Below are positions 1-13,200 of a DNA stretch of 64,000 nt, piece by piece. Position numbers and translations under genes: made by a program. The DNA is from Psococerastis gibbosa (Eukaryota > Arthropoda > Insecta > Psocodea > Psocidae), in assembly GCA_963971405.1 (NCBI GenBank), contig OZ020485.1, positions 3,038,001 through 3,102,000 of the forward strand, in the 5' to 3' direction. Each line of letters starts with the position of its first letter. Within the stretch, counting starts at the first letter, position 1. Below the pieces are notes generated by a model. That model was not told where the DNA came from. It saw only the letters and a list, made by a program, of their open reading frames with translations, and did no database searches.

Positions 1-1899
1 TTTTCATGGTAACTTACTAAAATTTTTAGTTATTTGAGCTGGGTAAAATTTCGGTGGATGTTTTCTTGTGTTAATGTACAGTGTAAAACTGTGACTAGAT
101 GATGGGGTAATTCCTTTATACATACTGTCTGTAGGAGTTAATTGTTTAATTGTTATGAAATGGTTATATTTGTTTGTCTGGAGGGGGTGGGAAATCAGGG
201 GGGGGGGGGGGTCTGGGGGAAAAATGAGGAAAATTCACTTGCGAAATTGTAAGCATTTAAACTCGCCGAACATGCAATACAGTAGAACTCCGACTGTTCG
301 AATTTAATAGAACGTACCCCATTCGGTTTGTGGATTTAAAAAAAGTATAATCATGACGCTTGAATACTTTATTTTCATTGCCGTATTTCTTGTTAATTAA
401 ATGAGTAGTAGTTCAGTATTACACCTGTTCCAGCGGAAAATAATAAATTACCCGGGGAATTATTTAAACCATGTTAATACGGTATTAAAACTAACCCTCT
501 CGTTATGAGACAAAGCAGACGACATTCAAAAGTTACGTCTTGCATATGAATCAATGAACTGCAATATTAATCTCTGTTGAGAAACAGTTTGCAATTTTAA
601 TTTTAATGCGTTCTTATACACATGAGAACAACTGACATTATTAAGGATGATTATTCGCTTATAAGTTTGCGTTGATGCTAAGCTATGGGTTAATTGTATT
701 AATTCGCCCATATGGAAAATCAAGACAATTTTCTTTCTAAGCCTGCTGTGCGTAAAAGAAGCCAACATAGCGGAGTTAGGGGTATATAATGCGCGCTCTT
801 ACACTCAATTAGGAAGGTCCAAGACCGCTTGCTTTACATGTCCTCCGTGCGTGTGGGACTCGAACAAACAACCTTTCGGGTGAAAGTCGTGAAGAGTCCG
901 TACCACTAATCTCAATGTAGTTTTCGAGCAGCAAGTCCGTTTAAATTTTGTTTTATCTCAACGCGACGTGGATAATTGAAGCTAAGGGACAGATAGTGAC
1001 ATTTCTAGCGTTTTGAAGTTAATTGTACTGTGCTGTTCCTCTAGCTGCTCTTTTTCCTAGAAACCAACAAGAACATCGTTATCTGTCATTTTGACAATGC
1101 TTGAATTCATGGAAAAGGGGTATACGTATACATTTTCATTTGAGATACAAATTTTAGTGTCAATTATCTCGATTTATTTTATATTTTTCTCGGTACCTGC
1201 CACTTTTTTACAATTCTCATGGGTTGATTATAAGAGCGCCCATATGGAAAATAAAGACCATTTTCTTTCTTCCTTATCGTGTACGCCTGGGTCATTCTGG
1301 TGTTTGACCGTAGCAATCGCCTGTATTGTATACATTATTTTTTATGATCCTAATTCGCAATTAGATAGCATAATTTGATTTTTATAGGCAAGGTAGCACA
1401 GTTGATATGTATATGTTGCATTTTAACTGACGTCTGTAAGCCTACGCTAAGCAACTTTCATTCCGCAATTATGGGTTTCGACCAATTTAATTTCCAAAGT
1501 CTTGGATATTATTGTATTGTATTATTTAGCTCAATATATACTATTATTAGGATAATTAGTGTACAAATTGCTGTAGGAACCATAATAATATATATTTTTT
1601 TTCGTCACTTCGGCCTCGCATGTGATTTTTTGTGTGAAGTGGCTATTTCTGTGCTAAGAAACTACCCCATCAAATAGGGTAGCAACAGATTCACTACTCA
1701 CTGACTACCATCAGAGAAACTGCTGTTTACCTCATTTGAGGTAGATTTGAAAGCAGAGGAAAGTCTTAACATTGCGTTTGAAAACAGTCTTCCGATGAAT
1801 ACTTGTTTAGCAGTCCGGAAGATTCTATCGATAAACGTAAGTGCTGCCGCGAATTTATTTACCCAATAGATAGCTTGCCCCTTGACTCTGAGAGCAAAA
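1..1899. other. Intergenic DNA, no supported gene
   Basis: I see no gene here. Open frames on the plus strand at 1091-1378 and 1375-1677 are hydrophobic and AT-driven and resemble no family I know. A G homopolymer lies at about 197-211. A short segment around 690-735 recurs imperfectly around 1235-1275, suggesting an old dispersed repeat. Confidence 0.6.
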
Positions 1900-2012
1900 C
1901 AAACCCGAAATTTCCATGAAAAATACCCTAATAATTTTTCTGTGAACCTTTCTATCGATGCTGTCCCATATCAGGTATGCTTTAGGTGTTAAATTGCCAC
2001 TATTACTCTGAA
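1900..2012 (+). repeat. Fragment of dispersed repeat family R1
   Basis: This short stretch matches the 3' half of the long repeat at 60934-61810, sharing the run around 'TAATTTTTCTGTGAA', an ATCGATG core and 'TAGGTGTTAAATTG'. It is a decayed solo fragment without visible ends. The family also appears near 19930, 47985, 56915, 60934 and 62296. Confidence 0.5.
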
Positions 2013-2721
2013 ACTGCATGATGCAATCAAGGTGAAGAAAAAATGTCAGGCACTGGGAACTATGTTAGGCTACGATGATGTGAATACACCCTCGTACTGT
2101 ATGTACGATATATACAGTTCAACCAGGTAGTCACCTAAATACTAATATTGCCATGTGCCAGTTATTAACATTAACGAAGCAACGTTTAAAATTTTTAATT
2201 AATTACAATAGTCTATCAGTAAAGTACAGTAATGGTTTTTCTCCGTGGAGGTTTTTTGCAATAAAGATAAGATAAGATGTACAAAATTGAGCTGTCGACG
2301 AAAATGTAAATAAAAAGTGTTGGTCACTAATTGTTTGCGAATAAAGTTGTATTAGCTTGGGTATAATGTTAATTTGTATATGTAATTTTGTATTGCGCGT
2401 CAAACCTTGCACTTTGTCTGTTAGAGTTTAGTTCAAATATATTAGTGATCTCGCGCTTGGTATGTCTTCCTGCGTAGATGCAGCACTGTGTAGCACGCGA
2501 CCAAATTCATGGCGACAAATTTGTTCAAAGTTGCGACAATGTTTCCCGCCAAAATGTTTGAATTTAAATATCTAGTGCCATCACTATCGGAATGGAGACG
2601 TAGCGCAACAGACGACTTTTGTGTTCCCCTTGCTAATAGCCACGTCTTCCATTGACTGCTTGTTTAGCATCCATGTTGAATATATGCACTTAGTTGTTGT
2701 TAGATAACTGCATTGGCATAG
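2013..2721. other. Intergenic DNA, nothing recognised
   Basis: No open frame resembles a protein family, and no repeat boundary or RNA gene is visible. The minus-strand frame at 2203-2412 has no recognisable content. Confidence 0.5.
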
Positions 2722-2965
2722 AACAGGCCAGGAATAGTCCAGCTGGTAGATGTGTGGACTATGAAAATGAAGGCCGAGGTTCGAGACTCCACATAAAACG
2801 AACAATTGCCACATGGCCTGGATACACCCAACCCAAATGGGTCTGTGGGGTAAAAACAAAGCTGCCGGATATGTTGCTAACTTCAACATTCCAAATTAAG
2901 CAGTGATCAAGAGAGAGAATCCTCTACCAGTCCTCAGGTCTAAGCCCTTATTGGGTGGTTGTACC
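2722..2965 (+). repeat. tRNA-derived SINE candidate
   Basis: The head looks like a degenerate tRNA gene: a D-arm-like 'AGCTGGTAGATGTG' followed about 35 bases later by a B-box-like 'GGTTCGAGACTCC', the two halves of a pol III promoter. The body ends in a segment related to 'AAGAGAG...CTCAGGTCTAAGCC'. The closest relative in the window is 34085-34330, which has the same head and a related 3' part. No clear A-rich tail or target-site duplication was found. Confidence 0.5.
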
Positions 2966-4505
2966 GCGGCCTTTTTTTTGAAAATAGACATTTAGCAGGA
3001 CACTAAAAGGCCCTATCTTGCAGTTAGCCAATTTTTCCGCCAATTCAGGGCGTTGCTATGTGTATCATATACATAACCGCTCGCTGCAGATAACGGCAGG
3101 ATTATTAGCATGGATCCTAAAGGCACGTTCGCTATACGTCCGATCATTTTACTTTTAGGGATAAGCGTCGAATTGGATAACTCAGGCATTTGTAGATACT
3201 TAAATTTCTGCTGTACTTAGTGTTACGAGATTGTACCCTTTAATATTTTAGTTGGTTCTTTTGAAACATTTGTTCAATTCCTATTGTGTTTATTTAAAAT
3301 GAAAAGTCGAATCAAAACACAAAATCATTTTTGACGTGGAAGCATTGGAGCGTTCGGAATGATATGTTTCATTTCTCGTGTATAGGCCTAAAATAAAATG
3401 TACAAAGCCACAGGTTTACTCTGTAATTTCTTTGAATGTGACTGTATAAAATTTAATGGTAGATGGTAGCTGGCTGTACATAGTGTACCTACTGTCGGGA
3501 TTGCTGTTACTTTTTTTAGATTTGTGTCCGTACTTGTCTCTCGGCCAGTGTTCAGATCAAATTGCAGTGGCTTTATTAATTATTATACAGACATTGTCAA
3601 CGCTAAAAAATCAATTTCTTGTTCTGCGTTTGTTTTTGTTCATTTCCTTTCAAATTTGAAATTTATAAGAAGTATAAATATAGGTGATATTGATGGGAAG
3701 TTTATCCGACTGCCGTTTAGTAGGCCTATTAACTTATTCTTGGGACTAAACATGTTAATAGAACAATTTTGAATGGCACATTCCATTCTTAAATTAGCTT
3801 CATTACATTTTTAATCCTAGGCTAAGATTAATAATAATCGCCATAGTAGGCCCGCTGGTGAGTAGCCCGAACGTATGGGATCAATTCTTCATAAACCTTG
3901 TTTGTTGGATAAGAGCATAATAACACATGGAATATTGAATGCATTGAATGAGATGTTTTGTTGATTCCTATGTCAGCTACATACAATATATAGCCTACTA
4001 TATATGTCTCCATTGCACGGTCAGTACTCTATTCAATATAAAATCCACATTCGTCCCTATAATCCTGGGAGACGACACTAACAATGTCATCTCACATTCA
4101 GCCTTTCTTTAGCACACTAAACTCCTAGCACTGATATGAAACCATCTACTTCACAGTACCTTAATTATTATTACCTTAATTAATGCCTTTTGGTCTTTTT
4201 AAAAAACAAATCAAAATTTAAAAGACAGGTTTGAGGGCGGAGGAAAATAGGTAGGTAGCTATTGGCGTAGTCTATTTTAACTTGTCAGGGGTGTCTTGCA
4301 TTTGGAACGGGTTGAGGATTGAATAAGGAACTACTTTCGTAAAGAAATGCAATTTGATGAAATGCCCTCCTCTGATTAACTAAAAGTTGATAGTGGGCTG
4401 CAAATTTTATTTGGCATAGGCCCACACAGCGCTTTCAGTTTGGTTCTCTAAATGAAACGCCAACGTGTAGATGTATGTCCGGAACAAAACTCAGCCTAGC
4501 CCCTA
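2966..4505. other. Intergenic DNA, nothing recognised
   Basis: No gene is supported. The plus-strand frames at 3456-3659 and 3524-3772 overlap in different frames, are hydrophobic and AT-rich, and lack recognisable domains. Confidence 0.5.
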
Positions 4506-4513
4506 CTCCTAAC

Positions 4514-4706
4514 CAAGGCCGTAGCCAGGATTTTTTTCATTTTTTTTGGGAGTGGGGGGGGGGGCTAGAAATTTCAGTGGGTATTATATAGTGGGTTTTA
4601 TTTTTCCTATCAAAATCTGATTCTATCTAGTATCAAGCCAATATTCATTTCGGGGAGGGGGGGGGGGTGTTTGAACCTCATGAACCTCCCCTTGGCTACG
4701 GCCTTG
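4514..4706. mobile_element. hAT-type MITE, family CAAGGCCGTAGCC
   Basis: The element begins CAAGGCCGTAGCCAGGAT and ends with the inverted form GGCTACGGCCTTG. It is flanked by a perfect 8-bp target-site duplication, CTCCTAAC, at 4506-4513 and 4707-4714. The interior has two G homopolymers and no coding capacity. The 8-bp duplication is characteristic of hAT transposase, so this is probably a non-autonomous hAT derivative. Copies of the family lie at 26529-26699 (with its own 8-bp duplication) and 9889-9995 (left end decayed). Confidence 0.85.
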
Positions 4707-4714
4707 CTCCTAAC

Positions 4715-5713
4715 ACATTCTAAGAAAAAGGAAAATGTACTTGATAACATTCCAAGTTGCTGTTGATAAGATAGGACATAATTTCCTGCACAAAAAGTCA
4801 TGCATTGTCAAGGCAGTTTGTAACATACGATAACCTATATTGTTGGAGAACCTTTCAGATATGAGATATCACGGATTTCTGACTAGGTCAATAGCTAGGT
4901 AGGTAGGTGTCCAAAAAATAATTCCAAGTACTTATTACAATTGAGAAGTTTGGGGCTCTCAACCGAGGTCGTACAGAATAAGAAACATTGCTGTCGTGTC
5001 GCCCGCCCTCCATGAGGATAACGTGCAGTAAAAGCAAAAGTGCAAGTTAACATTTATTAAAATAGGTACGGTACCTGGCCCTGATTACACACTGGAATAT
5101 TTATTTGTCCAAAGAAATATTTGGAATGCTTATATTGAAGTAGATACCTGTATACGATTTGAAAAGGAATTTAGGTACGGTAAGTTATTAGAATTAAACT
5201 TTAAATTTATTGGATCGAATATTGGAACAATAGGGGGCATGGATATTTAAAAAAAAACTGTATTTCATAACTGTCCATTATCATTTGTCGTGTTATAATA
5301 CCTTAATATCTAAAACATTAAAATTTCGAATTTTAGCGGTAAAGTGATGTCCGCCATATTTGTCTAAAGCGCCGACTTTAAAAATCTCAAATCAAAACAA
5401 ACAATATGGAGATTGTTTGCCAAGGAAGAAATTGCTTGCAAATATTTTATAAAAAATGTTTTATTATTTCTCGCTATTATGCTTCAAAGCCCAGAGCGTC
5501 AGAAGTACTATCTTGTTATCTATCCCAAGAACAAGAACCCATGTGGACTTCATATTTCGTTAAATCGCGAGACGTGATAAATGACCAGGTATGTTCAAAA
5601 GAGCACGAATTTTGGGCTTGAATGATCTGAAATGTTTCGCAGTAAATACTATAGTTTTGTGGTCAGTTTCAAAATAAATCACCTGTAAACACTCAATGCG
5701 AAACTGCCAGCTC
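4715..5713. other. Intergenic DNA, nothing recognised
   Basis: No gene or repeat boundary is supported. A 71-codon plus-strand frame at 5406-5621 has no family resemblance. Confidence 0.5.
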
Positions 5714-5721
5714 TTGTTCAC

Positions 5722-7019
5722 TAAGCCTGCCATATTTTTTTTTTTTTCAAAAAACCGGGAGGTTTCAGTTTGACTTATACAATGCCCCCTTTTTTTTCTT
5801 TTTTTTTTTTACATCTAGGCTAAGGTGACCATATTTTCCTGAACCGAATCCGGGACGGACCCAGGGGGGATACTATTCCTCCCCCCTGATAAATTAACTT
5901 ATTGGATAAGACCGACATTATGCAAGCAATCTAGGCCCTAGGGCCAAGTGCAATTGCTTGAATACCTTCAAAAATACTCAACGGGAAACCCGTTCTCATG
6001 GACGTACGCAGCTCTTAAAAATTTAGATTTTACAGGCGACGAATACAATTGGACTCAAGGGGGGTCCGGAGGAATTTTTTTCTTTTTATTAATGGGGTTT
6101 TAGGCACTTCAGTAGCAGTAACGTCAAGATTTTAATCGTGGGGGGTTTATGCGTATTGATAGCAGTAACATTTAGATTTTGCAGGCGAAAAATGCAATTG
6201 GAGACAATAAGGGGGGCCCGGGGGTATCCCCCGTTAGAAAAATTTGGAATGTTGATTTAAATTAATGTGGTTTTACGTATTTATTAGCAGTAACGTTCGG
6301 ATTTTACAGGCGATAAATATACTATTAGTAGCAAACAGGGGGGCCCGGGGGTCTCCCCCTGTTTAAAAATTTGTTAAACTTGGCTTAAATTAATGGGGGT
6401 TTTTACATATATTGATAGCAGTAACATTTAGATTTTAAAGGCGAAAAAATCAAAAATACAATAGCACTGGCTCAGGCACTGGGTCTCCGCCGTTAGAATT
6501 TTTTTTAAAAGCTGGCTTAAATTATAGGATTTATACGCATAATGAAAGCAGTAACGTTTGTTAGATTTTACAGGCGAAAAATACAATTGCACACAAGGTG
6601 GGCCCAGGGGTCTCGCCCGGTCGACAATTTTTGAAAAATTAACTTGATGTAGTGGGATTTACGCATTTTGATACAGTAACGTTCAAATTTTACATGCGAT
6701 GAATTAAGTAGGCAGTCGGAAACAAGGGGGCCCGGGGGTCTGCCCCGTTTGAAAAATTTTGAAAAACAGGCCTGAAATAGTGGGGTTTTACGGAGATTGA
6801 TAGCAGTAAGATTAATTAGAATTTACAGGCGATGAATACAATTGAACACAATTCGATTATAATTTATACTTAATCGTAAAATTTCATCACTCAATAATTT
6901 CATTTCTTAGAAAAAAAATGGGAGCTTTTCCGGGCCATTTTCCAAAACCGGGAGATTACGGCCTCCCGACAACATTCAACCGGGAGCCGGGAGATTGGGC
7001 AGAAAACCAGGCAGGCTTA
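5722..7019. mobile_element. Non-autonomous hAT-type element with internal satellite
   Basis: The ends are inverted repeats TAAGCCTGCC at the left and GGCAGGCTTA at the right, and a perfect 8-bp target-site duplication TTGTTCAC flanks it at 5714-5721 and 7020-7027. Subterminal regions are also inverted relative to each other ('AAACCGGGAGGTTT' near 5752 and 'CCAAAACCGGGAGATTA' near 6940). No transposase frame is present. Most of the interior is a diverged tandem array described separately. The 8-bp duplication supports the hAT superfamily; P and Merlin elements are less likely alternatives. Confidence 0.85.
5990..6850 (+). repeat. Tandem array, about 122-132 bp period
   Basis: About seven diverged units are visible by the recurring 'AGCAGTAAC' at about 6113, 6161, 6283, 6415, 6546, 6672 and 6802. 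Each unit also contains 'TTTTACAGGCGA', a G-rich 'GGGGGGCCCGGGGGTCTCC' and 'GGGGTTTTACG'. The array is contained entirely inside the hAT-type element 5722-7019. Units of the same kind occur inverted inside the element 15508-16112 and, weakly, near 60061-60440. Confidence 0.8.
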
Positions 7020-7027
7020 TTGTTCAC

Positions 7028-8087
<1,060 letters not shown>

Positions 8088-8839
8088 CACTGCTGCACCG
8101 CTCCGGTAAGTTATACCATTTCTACAATGCTATTTTATCAAGATATGTAAAAATGTTGTGGAAACTGATGTTGGCTGAAATCCGTATCTTTTTATGCCCA
8201 GCGTTATTTGTAGATTGTTCTTAATTTCCCGTGTTATACTGTAACATTCCCTAACAGTTCTATAGACTATAATATCTGCTTTCTGCGTAGTAGTTAATTT
8301 GTAGGCATACATAGAACTTAGAAACTAAAGTAGATACTTAGAATATGGGCTAGTAAAGAAGCGCATGGTTTAGGCGGTATTGTGGCGCTATTAGGAAGAA
8401 ATAAATCTGATATTTTCGTACCCAACTCAGTTATCACGAATACTCGGTGTTTTTCTAGTCATATTATAGGTACCGCACCTACTATAAACTAAAAAGCTAA
8501 AACTACCCACCAGCTGTTTTATTACCTCTGGTATATATTGTATGTACCCGTAATTTACAACCTTGAGGTCGAGCTGTTTGAAAACTGTTGGCGCTTGGGG
8601 TCCACTTTCAGTCTAATTTAAAGCGGAAAGTATGCATCTGAAGATTTTGCACCAGCCATTTTGTTTCGTTAAATGTATTAGTTTTTTTTATATTACCGCA
8701 AAACTGGCGTGAAATCGACAAATTACGAAAAAATAAATCGAAATTTAGTTCATTCGGGATGTTGCGCCGAATTGGAACGAGTGAATAAAAATGTTATGTA
8801 TTTGGGGTCCTTTGCCACTGGATTTATTGCTCTGCAACT
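8088..8839. other. Intergenic DNA, nothing recognised
   Basis: No supported gene or repeat. The minus-strand frame at 8130-8312 has no recognisable content. Confidence 0.5.
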
Positions 8840-9775
8840 CTCAAAATATGGGTCAAACCCACGAGAAGGGCACTTTTAGTGTCCGGGTGCCTACTTTTGC
8901 CAAAAAGCTGTTTTCTGTGCTTTTTACTACTGGAGTGCAAGGATAAGCATCTTAAGATCTGCCTTAGCTAAAATCTGGAAGAAGAAATAATTTTAAGCAA
9001 AGTTATGTATTATTAAACGGTCAAAATGTAACTACTGTCCCATGTCCGCTCTCCATCTGAGAAATGTTCAGTCTCAATATTTTCTAAACCACCATAGATA
9101 CGATATTCATGCTCCTAATTTATTGTTCTCATAAATAAGCGTAGGCTACTACGTTAAAACTAAAAATTTTGCAATGAATAGAAATAAAATCGGGAAAATA
9201 TTTTAAAAAGTGTCCTCGGTTAAATGTGTAACGACTGTCTCACAATTCAAATTTGGCGCCACAATTTAAATTATAATATTTAAAAGGCGGTGCTGCATTG
9301 AGTTTTGTAGTTCATGACAGCACCATAGCGCTACCAAGCAAACTTAGTTTATATTTCTTTAAACTTTTCCATTTTCAGCTGTTGCAAGGAGAAAATTCGC
9401 AATTGTTCGAGCATAAACTGTAACAACTGTCTATGCCTTATTATAAAAAGTAATTATGTTTGTGTAAATCACACTCAACTGACGAAATTTAGAGTCAAAC
9501 CGGATATTAAATATAGAACGGTGTCCCCGCATATGAACTTTGTTTTTCGCGTATGCATGTAGTGACAGTTGTTTTAGAAACGACTGTTACGTGCAATACA
9601 GAATGATTTCAAGCGATTGTATTAATTTTGGAAATTAAGCTCAGAAACAGGCTGCACGATTATAATTGAAGTGTGTTGAACGAGGAAAAAAAATATTTTT
9701 GTGTATTCAAATTTTTAATTTGAAAATAAAAAAAATGTTGAAAAGTGCCCGTCTCGTGGGTTTGAACCATATGTA
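8840..9775. repeat. Inverted-repeat flanked segment
   Basis: The sequence 'TCAAACCCACGAGA' followed by GGGCACTTTT at about 8853-8878 recurs inverted at about 9739-9766, giving arms of roughly 28 bp about 0.9 kb apart. Between them the motif GTAAC-N-ACTGTC appears several times (near 9028, 9228, 9420, and once inverted near 9582). There is no open frame. It may be a non-autonomous DNA element, but no target-site duplication could be assigned. Confidence 0.45.
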
Positions 9776-9888
9776 CTTTTTAGATATTTTTAGTTGTTAA
9801 CAATAAAGATAAAGCGAAAAGTGCAGAAACACTCCTTTTAGGGCAATATTTTTCCCCTACCAGGGAAAAACTAGGGAAGCCATGTCAA

Positions 9889-9995
9889 GGCTTGGATATT
9901 ACATAGTAGTTTTTATTTTGCCTCCCAAAATCCTTTCATTTCGGGGGGGGGGGAGGGTTTGAACCCCCATGAAACCCCCCTGGCTACGGCCTTGA
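9889..9995. mobile_element. Decayed hAT-type MITE, family CAAGGCCGTAGCC
   Basis: The right end GGCTACGGCCTTG, the G homopolymer and the 'TTGAACCCCCATGAA' segment match the MITE copies at 4514-4706 and 26529-26699. The left inverted end has decayed, so no target-site duplication can be read. Confidence 0.6.
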
Positions 9996-10124
9996 GTCAT
10001 ATTGAGCATCAACTGACGATATAACAACAATAAAATATTTTGTTACAATTTTATTTTTGACATGCCCCCTTTCTGGGTTCTAATTTTACTAGCCTATGGC
10101 GTCACTGTAGACAAAATCCTCTTT

Positions 10125-10239
10125 CTATGAATTGGCAGCAGTCATGATGACCGTATTGATGGAGTAAGGATCCACCATTATGGTTGCAGTCTGCACACCG
10201 CCACTAACATCGATGCACACATTTTGTCCTGTCGGACAG
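10125..10239 (-). CDS. Gene A exon 7 (C-terminus and stop)
   Basis: 115 bp, acceptor TTTCAG. Encodes CPTGQNVCIDVSGG and ends VIMTAANS then TAG at 10127-10125. The length matches exon 7 of locus B once the transposon there is removed. Confidence 0.87.
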
Positions 10240-13200
10240 CTGAAATACAGACAACACAAAATTATGGTACCGGTAGACTGTTACCAACTGCTTGACAGTT
10301 AAATCAGACGAATGTGTCTGTAACGTTTTCCCCTAACTAAAAAATCCCATGTACAAGCAACTGTAATTAGTGGTGTTGCTTGATTGTGGGCAAAATGATT
10401 ATTGTATAACTAGGTACTGTTTAGGCACTCCCGACTTTGACTAGAAATGTTGCTGAAAGCCCTATTGTAAAGTGAATGCAAGGCATTTTAGAAATATTTT
10501 CAGAAAAGGGTGTTGTAAAGAAAGTAGATATAATAATTCTATTTGAAAGTGGTGCAAATAAGTAATATCAATGCAGGAGGCAGTGGAACATCATTAAAAT
10601 CAAATTATTAGCAGTTTTAAAGTCCGTATCTTTAAGGGAAGCACCCCTTGCGAGTGCTGTTCTGGAGCCCCCCGCAGGCGTAAAAGGTCCGAACAGTTTT
10701 TAAAAGCTTACTTGTTATGAAGAACGGTCACAGTCTCATCTCCTTTCGGCGTGACGAAGGCAACATGGTCGATTGTGCAAATTCCTGGTCCAGATCTCGT
10801 GATGGTCGAATCGATCCTGTAAGCTCCAGGCCGGACGTATTTGGAGAATTGGGCTATGCAGTAGAACGCCGATTGTTTGTAAAACTCATTGGCAGTTGCG
10901 TTGACGATTATGGTAGCGTCTATCTTGTTATTAGCCCAGTTTGGACCTCCAGTCAAGTCAAGTGCTAAATTCCAATCAATCCATGCGTTTACTGAGTGTT
11001 GTAGATTCTGCCAATAAAAGGAAAGGTATTTTTTGAAATTAATTTTTTAAATAATTTGTCTACTGTCTACAGCATTCTTTTAGGCTGTGACTATACGTTC
11101 TAAATCGAAATCTAAATGTATAAAAATCATTGTATGGCATATGTTAACGTGACTAAGCGAATTTTGATAAGTTATTTGGATGCTCAGCTTCTATCAGTTT
11201 CTTTCAGTGTCAATTTTGTTTTAGTGACGAATGAAAGAGAATTGTGAGATACCTTGGCTACTAGGCGCGTCAATAAATTAAAGAAATACTCAGTATGTTT
11301 AGTTGGTGGTTGCACTAATCAGTTACCTCCATAATGATTTTGGTGTAGTACGTGCATATGGTCCAGTCTCCTAATATAACTGGCTGACGGGAGGCCCTAC
11401 CACACAACCCGGGAGTGCACGACGTCTCCGTGCACCACATCTTTTTGCCTGGAAAGGCCGCCTTCTGTACATCCAGAAACAAGGCTGGAACTACTGGATC
11501 CGTGTATGTGTGGATGGCAACGCCAGTGATGGTTTTGACGAGTCCAGGGATAAGCAGACTGTCCTGGACATAGATATTAAATAAAATGAGATTTCAGTGT
11601 CATGGAGCAGCCAACCCGAAATTAGAAGGTTGCCTTCTATTCATCCAAAAAGAAGGCAGGAACTATTTGATCCGTGTGTGTGTAGATGGAAACGCCGGAG
11701 ATGGTTTTGAGGAATCCAGGGATAAACAGACTGCCTTGAACATGGACATTGAATTTGACAAAATGTCTTGGAACAGCCAACCCGAAATTGGAAGATTGCG
11801 GGACCGTACCCTACGAAGTACTGTTGCTGTATAATTTTATGCCGACTATATTAATCTTTATTAATTATCCAAATACGACTGTAAACTTACCAGTATGGTC
11901 GCTGTTGGAATAAAGGGCCTCTGGTCATCCCATGCAAAGATACTGATGTCGGAGCAGTTAATCGTCTTGCAGAAATAATTGGTGATCCAATAGCCCAGTG
12001 CCAATGGCTCCCAGCCCATCGAGTTAAAAGGAATGAGGTGAACAGCACCAAAAATCAAGTCTAAAAACGCTTCGTTAGTTGTTGTCAATGCGCTAATTTT
12101 CACGCCATTGGCTAGGTACGTTTCCAAAAACCTGAAAATGGTCTATTTAAGGGGTTTGTGTTCTGTCAGCAGTCAGTTAATCGTAACTGCAAAAATTTAC
12201 TTATACAGGGTGCGACAGTATAATTTCTTTTTTTGTAATGCGCGCCATTCGGTCGGTTGATGTCGTAGCGGAGTGCTAGTGGTCTCGTTCTAGAGGCGGG
12301 GCTATAAAGTTTTGTCAAGGCACAGTTCGGGCGCTATCATGCGTTGGAACATTGAGGAGCGTAGCGTGCGTTTGTCGCTGAGGCCTACTTTTCGAACGGA
12401 TGACCCATACAAAAAGGGAAATTAAGCTACCGCCCCTGTATGTCGGTGAACCAAACTATCCAGGGGGGAACGACCTATTAGTACGCCGCACTGAGTTGAA
12501 CCGGACATCGAACCAACATTACTACATAACAATCAATTTGTTATTTGTGTGTCTAAATACATATGTATATAAAACGTCGTGCTTCGTGCGATGAAGTTGA
12601 CTGAGGCTTACTGTGGAAGTGTTACGCTTACTACAGTCATCTTGCAAATGATATATGCGATACAGTTTTCGCATTGCTAGGGGGTGTCCAGAAGTTCAGC
12701 TCATGAGTATTTTGATATGACTTTTCTGAGTCCCAAAAATAAACAAAATCGAGTTTTGAACTAGGGCGCACGGTTCAATTTAGTGTGGTTCAATAGTGGG
12801 TTTTGTTGACATTAATAATGACTGCAATATTTGTGAATTAAAAAAAAAAAAATCTTTGGAGCCGTTTTTGAGAAAACCTTATCTTAGTCGTTTTTCCGCG
12901 TTTTTAAAATTGAGATAGAAAAAAATCATCTATAGTATGATTTTTATGAATACCTACGAAATTCCAAGAAAATTAATCATTGGTGCCGTAATAACAATAA
13001 TAATAATATAATAATAATAAATGTCTTATATTTACGGGGCGAGACTTAAGACTAGAAAGTCATTTTCTGCCTAACCCACGTCCAAAAACAATACAATTTC
13101 CAAAATACATACGCTTGGCTTAAACAATCTTATTCTAACAATGCATAAAAAGAACTTATTCTAAAGTGACGTGACGTAAAAAAACATACAGTGAATATAA

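Noticed and set aside
828-915. tRNA-like segment on the minus strand (GTTCGAGTCCCAC with an upstream AGTGG)
   Set aside because: The T-arm and anticodon stems do not pair well, so it is at best a decayed SINE head, not a tRNA gene.
1091-1677. Two hydrophobic plus-strand open frames
   Set aside because: They are in AT-rich DNA, overlap by a few bases in different frames, have no family resemblance and no splice context; probably chance.
5990-6850. CRISPR-like array of repeats
   Set aside because: Units are adjacent and diverged throughout, without short conserved repeats and unique spacers; the DNA is eukaryotic. It is a satellite inside a transposon.
11586-11834. Plus-strand 82-codon open frame
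   Set aside because: It is the antisense of the relic exon 5 duplicate; the minus-strand reading matches glucosylceramidase.
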